Positions 13,598-21,316 of a DNA stretch of 30,276 nt are shown in pieces. Source of the DNA: JAVBRU01 sp031547595 (lineage in GTDB: Bacteria; Bacillota; Clostridia; Christensenellales; Aristaeellaceae); the NCBI GenBank assembly GCA_031547595.1, contig JAVBRU010000057.1, forward strand, positions 1 to 30,276. The letters run 5' to 3'. The notes beneath the pieces are model-generated. The model was not told where the DNA came from and did no database searches. It saw only the letters and a list, made by a program, of their open reading frames with translations. Within the stretch, counting starts at the first letter, position 1. Each line of letters begins with the position of its first letter. Both the position numbers and the translations under genes were made by a program.

Positions 13598-14179
13598 CTA
13601 TGTATGCAGGCACGCCACTGCCCTGTCAAGCGCCGTATCCCAAGGCCGCGCGTTCATCGTGCAAATGCCCTTGTATTGGCAGGCATCCGCCAGCCAACCG
13701 CCATATGCAACACTGATTTCCGCCCGATACTGCTGCGGAGCGCCGCCCTCTCTGGCCGTGTAGTTCTCAACCAACTGCTGCTGCTTATTTTCCAGCACAA
13801 ATAGCGCTTTCACCTCCGAATTGGTGAAAGACGCGGCCAATTCCGGATGGATAAAATCTCCCTCGATGATGATGGGCAGCCGATCTTCCAAATGCCTTTC
13901 CACCAGCGCTGTCAGTGCGGGCAACATTTCTTTGCCCACATCCCGCAGCCATTGCACGTTGCTTTGGACGCCGATTTCTTGCCAATCCACCCCGGTCTCC
14001 CAGTGATGGATGGCCGGAAAATCCGTCTTGGTTGTCACTGCCTTGATCATCTGGTGCACGTCGTCCACTTCCAGCACATTCACGCCATAAAACCGGGCGA
14101 TTTGGTACGCCAAGCTGGATTTGCCCGTACCGGACGCGCCGCCAATCAACAACACCGTCCAATTTCTATCGGTTTTCAT
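13598..14179 (-). CDS. P-loop kinase-like protein coupled to the Vat-type acetyltransferase
   Basis: A 193-aa nucleoside-triphosphate-binding protein. Walker A GGASGTGKSS lies near the N-terminus (residues about 12-21), with the nucleotide-kinase-like continuation VNVLEVDDVHQMIKAV and a second acidic segment PIIIEGDFIHPE. The fold resembles small-molecule kinases such as phosphotransferases of the adenylate-kinase superfamily. ATG 14179 overlaps the TGA of the upstream acetyltransferase (ATGA), and AAAGGA lies 11 bases before it, so the two are translationally coupled. The longer frame upstream lies inside the acetyltransferase gene and is rejected. Substrate unknown; the pairing hints that it modifies or handles the same compound class, but that is inference. 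Confidence 0.82.
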   Translation of the reverse strand: MKTDRNWTVLLIGGASGTGKSSLAYQIARFYGVNVLEVDDVHQMIKAVTTKTDFPAIHHWETGVDWQEIGVQSNVQWLRDVGKEMLPALTALVERHLEDRLPIIIEGDFIHPELAASFTNSEVKALFVLENKQQQLVENYTAREGGAPQQYRAEISVAYGGWLADACQYKGICTMNARPWDTALDRAVACLHT

Positions 14180-14829
14180 GCTTGTACTGATCCTTTGATC
14201 TGTTTGATGGCGGCAAGGTCCGCACTGCACAGTATTTCGAGGTTCTCGAATATCTTTTCCGGCGGCCAATCCCACCATTTGAGCGCCAATAAATAGTCGA
14301 TCAACTCGTCCTCAAAGCGTTTGCGGATGATCTTGGCCGGATTTCCTCCGGCGATATGATAGGCCGGCACATCCTTTGTGACCACCGAATGCGCCGCGAT
14401 GATAGCACCATCGCCAATCTTTACGCCCGGCATCACCGTCACGTGTTGCCCGATCCACACGTCATTTCCCACCACTGTATCGCCTTTCAATGGAAGGTCG
14501 GTCAGCGCCGGGGTCGCCTTTTCCCAGCCGCCGCCCATGATGTTGAAGGGGTACGTAGTCACAGAGCCCATCCGATGGTTCGCGCCGTTCATCACAAACT
14601 CTATCCCGCGTGCGATGGCGCAAAACTTGCCGATGATCAGCCTGTCGCCAATAAAATCATACAGATGCGTCACGTGCTCCTCAAAATTTTCCGCGCCGTC
14701 GATGTCGTCATAATAGGTGTAGTCGCCAATCTGAATGTGGGGGTTTTTCACCACATTCTTGATAAAGCAAACCTGCGGGATATTCTCGTTGGGGTAAACC
14801 GCATCGGGACTCGGGCCGTATGGTTTCAT
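14176..14829 (-). CDS. Vat/CatB-type xenobiotic O-acetyltransferase
   Basis: A 217-aa left-handed beta-helix acetyltransferase of the xenobiotic group (streptogramin A and chloramphenicol O-acetyltransferases). It has the features of Vat enzymes: GDYTYYDD near the start, RLIIGKFCAIARGIEFVMNGANHRM with the catalytic His at about 85, TYPFNIMGGGWEK, DLPLKGDTVVGNDVWIGQHVTVMPGVKIGDGAIIAAHSVVTKDVPAYHIAGGNPAKIIRKRF, and a C-terminal WWDWPPEKIFENL. It transfers acetyl from acetyl-CoA to a drug hydroxyl, so it may give resistance to a streptogramin-like compound. It precedes and overlaps a P-loop kinase-like gene. The ribosome site is weak (AAGG 12 bases upstream). Whether it acts on virginiamycin is untested. 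Confidence 0.9.
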   Translation of the reverse strand: MKPYGPSPDAVYPNENIPQVCFIKNVVKNPHIQIGDYTYYDDIDGAENFEEHVTHLYDFIGDRLIIGKFCAIARGIEFVMNGANHRMGSVTTYPFNIMGGGWEKATPALTDLPLKGDTVVGNDVWIGQHVTVMPGVKIGDGAIIAAHSVVTKDVPAYHIAGGNPAKIIRKRFEDELIDYLLALKWWDWPPEKIFENLEILCSADLAAIKQIKGSVQA

Positions 14830-14847
14830 TTAAAAACACCAACCTTT

Positions 14848-14973
14848 TTAGCGTGTACCAAGTCGAACGTTCGCAAAATCAAACAGCCTGTGAAAGCAAT
14901 TCTTGGTTGTTTGCATATCGCCATAGGAAATATAGTCGTCGATAGAGTTGAGGATTTGAAAGGGTTTTTGTTT
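14848..14973 (-). pseudogene. Possible 3' remnant of a lost gene
   Basis: Between the fucO terminator and the Vat-type gene, a 41-codon stretch without a start codon reads as plausible protein: FQILNSIDDYISYGDM followed by QTTKNCFHRLFDFANVRLG and a TAA. It looks like the C-terminal end of a gene whose rest is gone. I do not recognise the family, and chance cannot be excluded at this length. Confidence 0.35.
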
Positions 14974-14994
14974 TCATAAGGTGCAGTATATGCT

Positions 14995-15026
14995 AAAATA
15001 GCCGAGCCATATTTCTCGACTATTTT
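14995..15026 (-). terminator. Terminator of the fucO-like gene
   Basis: On the minus strand AAAATAGTCGAG and CTCGGCTATTTT pair over 12 positions with one wobble, loop of 8, and the 3' arm ends in TTTT. It lies 12 bases after the stop codon. Confidence 0.75.
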
Positions 15027-15038
15027 GCGTTTTATGTA

Positions 15039-16187
15039 TTACAGGCAGGACACATACAGCGCTTTAATCTCTTCTTCGCTGGTATCGCGCGGGTTGCCCG
15101 GGCGACAAGCATCCGCGAAGGCGCTTTTAGACAGGAAATCCAGATCCTCTTTTTTCGCAATCTGCTTGAGGTCGGCAGGGATACCCACATCGGTGCTTAA
15201 TTGCTGCACGGCGTTGATGGCGGCCTCCCGCGCTTCTTCTATACTCATTTTTTCTACGCCCTGCACACCCATGGCAACCGCGATATCACGATACTTTTCG
15301 CCCGTCGCAATCGCGTTATAGCGCATCACGGTGGGCAGCAAAATCGCATTTGCCACACCATGCGGGGTATCATACACAGCGCCCAAGCTATGCGCCATGC
15401 TATGCACAATGCCAAGGCCCACATTGGAAAAGCCCATGCCCGCGATATACTGCGCAAGCGCCATTCCCTCGCGGCCTGCTTCTTCGCCATTCACCGCGCC
15501 TCGCAGATGCTTCGAGATCAGCGCTATGGCCTTGAGGTGGAACATATCAGTCATTTCCCAAGCGCCTTTGGTGATGTAACCCTCGATGGCATGCGTCAGC
15601 GCATCCATGCCCGTCGCGGCGGTCAAGCCCTTGGGCATGGTCGCCATGAGGTCGGGATCAATGATGGCGACCTCGGGGATATCATGGGTGTCTACGCAGA
15701 CGAACTTGCGCTTGTTCTGCACGTCCGTAATCACATAATTGACCGTCACTTCGGCCGCCGTGCCTGCAGTGGTGGGGATGGCAATGGTGAATACCGCATG
15801 GTGCTTTGTGGATGCAACACCCTCGAGGCTGCGCACATCCTCAAATTCCGGGTTTTCGATGATGATGCCAATCGCCTTTGCCGTGTCGATCGAGGAGCCG
15901 CCGCCGATGGATACGATGCAATCAGCGCCGGATAGCTTGTATGCCGCAACGCCGGAAACCACGTTTTCGATGGTCGGGTTGGGCTTGATATCCGAATATA
16001 CTTCATACGCAAAGCCTGCGGCATCCAATACGTCCGTGGCCTTCTTGGCAACGCCAAACTTGATCAGATCCGGATCGGTGCAGACAAATGCTTTTTGATA
16101 CCCACGCGCGATCAGCTCTGCGGATAATTCCTTGATCGCCCCTTTTCCGTGATGCGAAATGGTGTTTAATACGATTCTGGCAGACAT
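15039..16187 (-). CDS. fucO: Iron-dependent alcohol dehydrogenase, lactaldehyde reductase-like
   Basis: A 382-aa group III (iron-containing) NAD(P)-dependent alcohol dehydrogenase. It closely follows the pattern of FucO, which reduces lactaldehyde to 1,2-propanediol: GYQKAFVCTD, PNPTIENV, GADCIVSIGGGSSIDTAKAIG (cofactor site), NPEFEDVRSLEG, AIPTTAGTAAEVTVNYVITD, KRKFVCVDTHDIPEVAIIDPDLM, ATGMDALTHAIEGYITKGAW and the metal-binding HSMAHSLGAVYDTPHGVANA. ATG follows CGGAGGGAAACGAG. It has its own promoter and terminator and no fucose genes beside it, so it may serve 1,2-propanediol or general aldehyde reduction. Confidence 0.93.
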   Translation of the reverse strand: MSARIVLNTISHHGKGAIKELSAELIARGYQKAFVCTDPDLIKFGVAKKATDVLDAAGFAYEVYSDIKPNPTIENVVSGVAAYKLSGADCIVSIGGGSSIDTAKAIGIIIENPEFEDVRSLEGVASTKHHAVFTIAIPTTAGTAAEVTVNYVITDVQNKRKFVCVDTHDIPEVAIIDPDLMATMPKGLTAATGMDALTHAIEGYITKGAWEMTDMFHLKAIALISKHLRGAVNGEEAGREGMALAQYIAGMGFSNVGLGIVHSMAHSLGAVYDTPHGVANAILLPTVMRYNAIATGEKYRDIAVAMGVQGVEKMSIEEAREAAINAVQQLSTDVGIPADLKQIAKKEDLDFLSKSAFADACRPGNPRDTSEEEIKALYVSCL

Positions 16188-16240
16188 CTCGTTTCCCTCC
16201 GTCTTCTATTTCGTGCATAGCTTGCCTATTTGTTCCCCTC

Positions 16241-16269
16241 ATTATAGCAAAAACTTGCCAATAATACAA
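16241..16269 (-). promoter_or_regulatory. Promoter of the fucO-like gene
   Basis: On the minus strand TTGTAT (complement of 16264-16269), 17 bp, TATAAT (complement of 16241-16246), about 45 bases of untranslated leader. Confidence 0.8.
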
Positions 16270-16296
16270 TTTCGCTTTTAAGCTATTGGGCATTTT

Positions 16297-16548
16297 TTAT
16301 TTTGCTGCTCCCGCCCAATAAGCATACACCAGCTCGTCATCTTCCTTGCCCAAATAAGCGAAACGGAGCTTTTCGAGCAGCTTGATAGAGGCCGTGTTTT
16401 CGGGCAAAACGCCTGCCTTGACCATTTCTCCGCCTTGATGGAGGACCCATTCAAGAATTGCAACAACTGCCCCTTGTGCATAGCCCTTCCTGGCCTGTGC
16501 CGGGTGAACCGTATAGCCAATCCAGTATACTTCGCTTTCCTTGCGTAA
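16297..16548 (-). pseudogene. GNAT acetyltransferase, N-terminal half deleted
   Basis: The visible part is a clean C-terminal half of a GNAT enzyme: VYWIGYTVHPAQARKGYAQGAVVAIL (acetyl-CoA motif) and GVLPENTASIKLLEKLRFAYLG (motif B). The region that should carry the first 60-80 residues is replaced, on the opposite strand, by an XRE regulator fragment. The open frame runs on into that foreign sequence, giving a nonsense N-terminus without ribosome site. A deletion junction at about 16540-16555 explains both broken genes. Confidence 0.8.
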
Positions 16549-16849
16549 AAAGCTGCGCATAGAAGCCGGACTAACACAAGCAGAAGCAGCAGGCCACATC
16601 GGCTTGAGCCCAAAGGTATATATCAGCTTAGAGGAAGGCATCATAAGCCCCACTATTTTGCAAGCCGTGCTGCTTGCGCAGCTTTATGACACCAGCTTGG
16701 ACTACCTGACAGAGCTGACTCAAGAACCAGCATCTTGGCCCGATACCCAAGTAAGGTGCAGGAGACTGGTCTCCTGCCTGGGGTCTGGGGCGAGCAGCCC
16801 CAGCGTAACCCATCATAACGCTACTTTTTCCTCAATACGCCCTGGCTAA
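16541..16849 (+). pseudogene. XRE-family helix-turn-helix regulator fragment
   Basis: The segment LRIEAGLTQAEAAGHIGLSPKVYISLEEGIISPTILQAVLLAQLYDTSLDYLTELT (given by position 16553-16720) is an XRE-type HTH with the usual hydrophobic pattern and the C-terminal SLDYL signature. Its key parts are LRIEAGLTQAEAAGHIGLS and LAQLYDTSLDYL. There is no ATG or ribosome site; the frame begins in the GNAT remnant. Past residue 60 the frame runs into hairpins and the potC end and is not protein-like. Probably only the first few residues of the HTH are missing. XRE regulators often sit beside pot operons in Firmicutes, so it may once have regulated potABC. Confidence 0.7.
16758..16803. repeat. Two consecutive perfect hairpins downstream of potC
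   Basis: GCAGGAGAC-TG-GTCTCCTGC (16758-16777) and CTGGGGC-GAGCA-GCCCCAG (16785-16803). On the minus strand they are the first structures after the potC stop and could end that operon, but neither has a T-run. The pair resembles the palindromic intergenic units common in higher-GC Clostridia; from memory, not searched. Confidence 0.75.
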
Positions 16850-17630
16850 GCGCCGCCAACGCGAACACCACCAGCAGCATCACGGTGCACAGCGCGTTCA
16901 CCTGGGTGGACACGCCGACCTTGACGGACGCATAGATGCGCAGCGGCAACGTGTTGGTATCGGGGCCGTTCACAAAAAAGCTGATCACAAAATCATCCAG
17001 AGACATGGCCAGCGCCAGCAGCGCGCCAGACACAATGGCGGGCACAATCAGCGGCAGCGTGACGGTGAAGAACGCTTGCAGGGGGTTGGCGCCAAGATCG
17101 CGTGCCGCTTCCACCAGTTGATCGTCCATGGTGCTCAAGCGGCTTTTGACGATGATATAAATATAAGGCACGCAAAAGGTGGTGTGCGCCAGCACCAGCG
17201 TCGGCATGCCAAAGGGAAGCTTAAGCGCGGTGAACATGGCCATAAACGCGATGCCCAGGATGATTTCGGGGATCATGATGGGCAAAGTGGCGATGTTTTC
17301 GATGGCGGTGGTGCCCGCGCGGGTGAGGGTGCCGCCCAGCGTCTTTTTGTAGGTGCGGCGGGTGAGGCCGAGCGCGCCGAGGGTGCCCAGCACCGTGGAT
17401 AGACCCACGCTGTACAGCGCCAGCTCCAGGCTGGTGCCAAGCGCCGCGCCAAAGCCGCGCTTGCTGTCAAACAGCGCCTGATACCACTGCAGCGAGAATC
17501 CGGTGAATAATGTGGGCGAGCGCGCCGTGTTGGCATTGAAAGAGAACAGCACCACCACAAAAATGGGCAGGTACATCAGCAGCAATATGAAAAACAAATA
17601 CGCGGTGCCGCGCCAGGTCAGCTTTTTCAT
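16821..17630 (-). CDS. potC: Spermidine/putrescine ABC transporter permease PotC
   Basis: A 269-aa inner-membrane permease. Six membrane segments are visible, the first being TAYLFFILLLMYLPIFVVVLFSF. The EAA loop that contacts the ATPase is VEAARDLGANPLQAFFTVTLPLIVPAI, a PotC/PotI hallmark, followed by LDDFVISFFVNGPDTNTLPLRIYA. It forms a heterodimer with PotB to import polyamines. Its start follows the potB stop directly (no gap). It is the last gene of potABC; no potD follows, only broken genes. Confidence 0.95.
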   Translation of the reverse strand: MKKLTWRGTAYLFFILLLMYLPIFVVVLFSFNANTARSPTLFTGFSLQWYQALFDSKRGFGAALGTSLELALYSVGLSTVLGTLGALGLTRRTYKKTLGGTLTRAGTTAIENIATLPIMIPEIILGIAFMAMFTALKLPFGMPTLVLAHTTFCVPYIYIIVKSRLSTMDDQLVEAARDLGANPLQAFFTVTLPLIVPAIVSGALLALAMSLDDFVISFFVNGPDTNTLPLRIYASVKVGVSTQVNALCTVMLLVVFALAALSQGVLRKK

Positions 17631-18476
17631 TTAGAACACCATGCTTTCGTTTTCGCCGCCCGCGCGGTGGAAAAGGAAGATCACAATGCCGGTCAGCACA
17701 AGCAGCACCACGCTGAGCGTGGCGGCAAAGGGCAGATCACGGCTGCGCAGCAGCTCGTCATGCACGAGGTTGCCCCACAGCGGCGTGTTGGAGCCGCCCA
17801 GGATATCGCTGATAAAGAACAGGCCGATGGACGGCAAAAAAGTGAGCACGCATCCGGCCAGCAGGCTCGGCAGCGTCATACGCAGCGTGACGGTCACAAA
17901 CGCCTTGATGGGCGATGCGCCAAGATCGCGCGCGGCCTCCACCACCGTCCAGTCCATGCGCTCGACGCCCGTATACACCGGCAAAATCACAAAGGGGATC
18001 ATAGCATACACCATGCCAATCAGCACAGCGGTTTCGGTATACAATATTTTGAGCGGTTTTTCGATGAGGCCGAGCCATTTGAGTGCTTCATTGAGCGGGC
18101 CGTTGGCCGCCAGCAGAATGCGCCAGCCATACATGCGGATCAGCGCGTTCGTCCAAAACGGCGCGATGATGAGCAGCATCAGCCACGTGCGCAGGCGCCC
18201 CTTCGCTTTGGCCATCAGATAGCCGAAGGGATAACCAAGCAGCAGCGAGATCAGCGTGGTCAGCCCTGCCAGCCGCAGCGAGGACAGGAGCGCTGTGATA
18301 TACTTGCCGTCTGTGAGGCGGGCATAATTTTGCGCCGTCACATCGCTAGTGACGGTAAATGCCTCGCCCTTGCCAAGGAAGCTGAGCCCAACGATATACA
18401 GCAGCGCAACGCCCACAAACAGCGCCGCCCAAACAAGCATCGGCGCGGCCAGCCAGGCTTTCTTGCTGCTTTTCAT
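17631..18476 (-). CDS. potB: Spermidine/putrescine ABC transporter permease PotB
   Basis: A 281-aa membrane permease with about six transmembrane segments, the first at residues 8-30. The EAA loop VVEAARDLGASPIKAFVTVTLRMTLPSLLAG and the segment FLPSIGLFFISDILGG are typical of PotB. ATG 18476 overlaps the potA stop by four bases (ATGA), so translation is coupled to the ATPase gene. Confidence 0.95.
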   Translation of the reverse strand: MKSSKKAWLAAPMLVWAALFVGVALLYIVGLSFLGKGEAFTVTSDVTAQNYARLTDGKYITALLSSLRLAGLTTLISLLLGYPFGYLMAKAKGRLRTWLMLLIIAPFWTNALIRMYGWRILLAANGPLNEALKWLGLIEKPLKILYTETAVLIGMVYAMIPFVILPVYTGVERMDWTVVEAARDLGASPIKAFVTVTLRMTLPSLLAGCVLTFLPSIGLFFISDILGGSNTPLWGNLVHDELLRSRDLPFAATLSVVLLVLTGIVIFLFHRAGGENESMVF

Positions 18477-19555
18477 GACGCGGCCTCCTCATCAGGGGTG
18501 AGGGCGGCGGTGCTTTGGTTCCACCACAGATGCACGGTGCTGCCCACTGTTTCAGCGGCGGCTTCTTCTGTTTGCCGCGCGGCGGTGAGACTTTGGCCGC
18601 TTGGCAGCTCGATTTGCGCGTGCTGCACGCCGCCTGTATAGCTGTGCTCGCGCAGGATGCCCTGCAAGAGGGCAACGCCCTGCGGCGCCTGGCCATAATG
18701 CAGCCGCTCCACGCGGATGCACAGGCACATTTTTTGCCCGACAGAAACGGGTTTCTGTGCTACACAAGGAATGAAAACGCCGTCCACGTCCAAAGTGACC
18801 TGATTGTTGTTAACCGCTGCTACCCGGCCCCTCAGCACATTGGCCTGGCCGATAAAGGTGGCGGCAAAGGTAGTCAAAGGCGTCTCGTACAGCTCTTGCG
18901 GGGTGCCCATCTGCACGATGTGCCCGTCCTTCATTAGTGCCACGCGGTCCGACATATTGAGCGCTTCTTCCTGATCGTGCGTGATATACACAAAGGCGAT
19001 GCCAAGCTGCTTTTGCATGCGTTTAAGCTCCATCTGCATCTGGCGGCGCAGTTGCAAATCCAGCGCACCCAGCGGCTCATCCAGCAATAACAGCATGGGC
19101 GAGAGCACGGCGGCGCGCGCAATGGCCACACGCTGACGCTGCCCGCCCGACAGCTGTGAGGGCATGCGCTTTTCATAGCCCGAAAGCTGCACCAGCTCCA
19201 GCATTTTTTTCACTTTTTGGTCAATCTGCGCTTTGTCTGTGCCGCGCATGCGCAGGCCGTAGCCGATGTTTTTTGCCACATTCATGTGCGGAAACAACGC
19301 GTAATTCTGAAAAACGGTGTTGACGCCGCGCTTTTCCGGCGGCAGCGACGTGATGTCCTGCCCGTTGAGCAGCACTTGTCCGGCACTTGGCGCTTCCAGC
19401 CCTGCAATAATGCGCAGCGTGGTGGTTTTTCCACAGCCCGAAGGGCCCAGCAGCGTCATAAACTCGCCCGGGCGCACATCCAGCGTTATGCCGCGCAACA
19501 CCTCCTGCCCCTCAAAGGCCTTGTGAATGCCGCGCAATGAGAGTAACTCGGCCAT
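18473..19555 (-). CDS. potA: Spermidine/putrescine ABC transporter ATPase PotA
   Basis: A 360-aa ATPase driving polyamine import. Walker A GPSGCGKT is at residues 37-44, the signature LSGGQ at 135-139, Walker B LLLLDEP ending at D159-E160 and the switch His at 193. The C-terminal third is a TOBE domain (ANVLRGRVAAVNNNQVTLDVDG...). ATG follows GAGGAGTTTATCC. First gene of potABC; a terminator-like hairpin separates it from the ferritin-like gene upstream. Confidence 0.96.
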   Translation of the reverse strand: MAELLSLRGIHKAFEGQEVLRGITLDVRPGEFMTLLGPSGCGKTTTLRIIAGLEAPSAGQVLLNGQDITSLPPEKRGVNTVFQNYALFPHMNVAKNIGYGLRMRGTDKAQIDQKVKKMLELVQLSGYEKRMPSQLSGGQRQRVAIARAAVLSPMLLLLDEPLGALDLQLRRQMQMELKRMQKQLGIAFVYITHDQEEALNMSDRVALMKDGHIVQMGTPQELYETPLTTFAATFIGQANVLRGRVAAVNNNQVTLDVDGVFIPCVAQKPVSVGQKMCLCIRVERLHYGQAPQGVALLQGILREHSYTGGVQHAQIELPSGQSLTAARQTEEAAAETVGSTVHLWWNQSTAALTPDEEAAS

Positions 19556-19585
19556 GGATAAACTCCTCTCGTGTACATACGAATG

Positions 19586-19610
19586 AAAAAAGACCGCTTA
19601 GCTGCGGCTT
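19586..19610 (-). terminator. Likely terminator of the DUF1858/ferritin-like operon
   Basis: On the minus strand GCCGC-AGCTAA-GCGGT, a short 5-bp stem with one wobble, followed by CTTTTTT. It lies just upstream of potA. Confidence 0.55.
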
Positions 19611-19624
19611 TTATATGCTCGGAT

Positions 19625-20083
19625 CTACCGGGAAACGTTCTTTTGCATCTGCCCCAGCGTTTGCAGGTGCTCGGCCTCCTCGGCGGCAATGCGCAAAAAC
19701 GCGTCCTTCACCCCGCCGGAAAGGTTTTCAGAAAAACCGGTATAGTGCGCGATAGCGATCTTTTCTTGCTCCATCGCGTATTGCAGCAGCGCCGCCGCAG
19801 ACTCAAACGCGCCCACGCGCTGCGCCTCCATCAGCCCGCCCGCAAAAAAAACCTGCGCCGCCTGGGACGATAGCAATTCTGCCTCCAGAAACTCCGGCTG
19901 CGCCGCTTCCTCCATATGGGTGAAGCGGAACAGGTGCTCTTTCTCCTGCTCCAAAATGTCTTTGATCAGCGCGTCAACAGCGCCGTCTTCAAAGATCAGC
20001 AGCGCGCGCTCATACAAGCGGATGGCGCGGCGCTCCATCTCGGCAGCAATATACAGGGCTTCAGCGGCTGTGCGGGCGATCAT
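19625..20083 (-). CDS. Ferritin-like/rubrerythrin-family diiron protein
   Basis: A 152-aa four-helix protein with two halves that each carry metal-ligand pairs: AAEMERRAIRLYERAL with ILEQEKEHLFRF, and YAMEQEKIAIAHY with IAAEEAEHLQTL (two E-x-x-H motifs). This is the rubrerythrin-type diiron arrangement without the C-terminal rubredoxin. Relatives reduce peroxide or store iron under oxidative stress in anaerobes. It follows the DUF1858 gene with a 3-bp gap, so one transcript from the promoter at 20326-20354 serves both. Diiron binding is inferred from motif spacing. Confidence 0.85.
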   Translation of the reverse strand: MIARTAAEALYIAAEMERRAIRLYERALLIFEDGAVDALIKDILEQEKEHLFRFTHMEEAAQPEFLEAELLSSQAAQVFFAGGLMEAQRVGAFESAAALLQYAMEQEKIAIAHYTGFSENLSGGVKDAFLRIAAEEAEHLQTLGQMQKNVSR

Positions 20084-20086
20084 GGG

Positions 20087-20296
20087 TTATTCCGCCTGCG
20101 CCAGGAAATCGTTCAGCTGATGCACCAGCTCGTCGGCATTGGTGCCGTGCGCGGCGCAGGCTTCGGCCAGAGACTCGGCGGTGGCGTGGGGGCAGCCCAG
20201 GCAATGCATGCCAAATTCCATAAAAATGCGCGCGGTGCCGCGGTGCATATTCAGCACCTGACCGATGCTCATTTCTTGATTCACAGTGTTTTCCAT
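20087..20296 (-). CDS. DUF1858 redox-disulfide domain protein
   Basis: A 69-aa single-domain protein of the DUF1858 family, linked in the literature to hybrid-cluster proteins and a redox-active disulfide. The CXXC-type pair is in FGMHCLGCPHATAESL. ATG 20296 has AAGGAGG 9 bases upstream; the TTG two codons earlier is not needed. It is first in an operon with the ferritin-like gene, which fits a role in oxygen or nitrosative stress, but this is inferred from the pairing. Confidence 0.88.
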   Translation of the reverse strand: MENTVNQEMSIGQVLNMHRGTARIFMEFGMHCLGCPHATAESLAEACAAHGTNADELVHQLNDFLAQAE

Positions 20297-20325
20297 AGTC
20301 AATACCCTCCTTAATTTACATGCAT

Positions 20326-20354
20326 ACTATAATGTAGTTATTCGCCGTTGTCAA
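20326..20354 (-). promoter_or_regulatory. Consensus promoter of the DUF1858/ferritin-like pair
   Basis: On the minus strand TTGACA (complement of 20349-20354), 17 bp, TATAGT (complement of 20326-20331). The -35 box overlaps the last codons of the glycosyltransferase gene, so the redox pair is transcribed independently of it. Confidence 0.88.
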
Positions 20355-21292
20355 TCGTCTTTTTCGTTAAATCCAAGTGCCCGCGCCACGGTGTACAGCG
20401 GCCTTGCCCGCGCCTCGTCATAGATGCGCGCGATGTATTCGCCAAGGATGCCAATGCCCAGCAGCATGTTGCCTGAAAGCACCATCATCAGCGCCGCCAG
20501 CCACCAGCTGCCGCCAGCCACCCCGCAGATCAGCAGTATCAGCAGGATAAACGCCGTCAACAGCCCGAGCGCCGTCCAAAGGCCGCCCGTCCAGGTGGCC
20601 ATCTTGAGCGGCTTTGCGGAAAAACTGAACACGCCGTCCGCCGCCAGCTTCAGCATCCGTTTGAGGGGGTAGTGCGTTTCGCCGGCAAAGCGCTTGTCCC
20701 GGTCGTAGAGGATGGGTTCCTGCGTGAAGCCCGCCCACGCGAACATCCCGCGCAGGAACCGCGCATGCTCCGGCATGCCGCAAATCACGTCCACCACCTG
20801 CCTGTCCACCAGGCGGAAATCGCCGGTATCGCGCGGGATCATCCCGCCCGTCAGGCCGTTGATCAGTTGATAATACACCTGCGCAGTGAGCAGCTTGAAC
20901 TTGCTTTCGCCCGCGCGCTTGTTGCGCTGCGCATACACCACCTGCACGCCATCGCGCCATCGCTCCGCCATCTTCGGAATCAGCTCCGGCGGGTCTTGCA
21001 GATCGGCATCAATAATGATCACCGCATCGCCCGCGGAATAATCCAGCCCCGCGCTGACGGCGATTTGATGCCCCCGGTTGCGGGCAAACATGATGGCGCG
21101 TGCGTTTGGGTCGTCCTTCACGATCTGCGTAAGCAATTGCGCCGTCTTATCGCGGGAGCCGTCGTTGACGTAGATCAGCTCATACGTGCCGTCCATGCCC
21201 TGCATCACCGCACTCATGCGCTTGTGAGTTTCCAGTATCACCGCTTCTTCGTTATAGCAAGGGATAATCACAGAATACGTAGGATGTGCCAT
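20351..21292 (-). CDS. Family 2 glycosyltransferase, DPM1/GtrB/ArnC type
   Basis: A 313-aa membrane glycosyltransferase that probably moves a sugar from a nucleotide donor to polyprenyl phosphate. The GT2 domain occupies residues 1-230, with SVIIPCYNEE, YVNDGSRDKT, the metal-binding DAD at 95-97 in IIIDADLQDPPEL and the DTGDFRLVDR acceptor region. Two membrane segments follow (about 234-258 and 262-290) and LGEYIARIYDEARARP, the typical end of this group. ATG follows AAGGAGGTCATTGC, 24 bp after the NYN gene, so the two likely form an operon. Use in envelope glycosylation is inferred. Confidence 0.93.
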   Translation of the reverse strand: MAHPTYSVIIPCYNEEAVILETHKRMSAVMQGMDGTYELIYVNDGSRDKTAQLLTQIVKDDPNARAIMFARNRGHQIAVSAGLDYSAGDAVIIIDADLQDPPELIPKMAERWRDGVQVVYAQRNKRAGESKFKLLTAQVYYQLINGLTGGMIPRDTGDFRLVDRQVVDVICGMPEHARFLRGMFAWAGFTQEPILYDRDKRFAGETHYPLKRMLKLAADGVFSFSAKPLKMATWTGGLWTALGLLTAFILLILLICGVAGGSWWLAALMMVLSGNMLLGIGILGEYIARIYDEARARPLYTVARALGFNEKDD

Positions 21293-21316
21293 GCAATGAC
21301 CTCCTTTTCCGTCCCG

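Noticed and set aside
14864..14873. Palindrome CGAACGTTCG upstream of the Vat-type gene as a LexA box
   Set aside because: The Firmicute LexA site has four bases between the half sites (CGAAC-N4-GTTCG); here there is no spacer.
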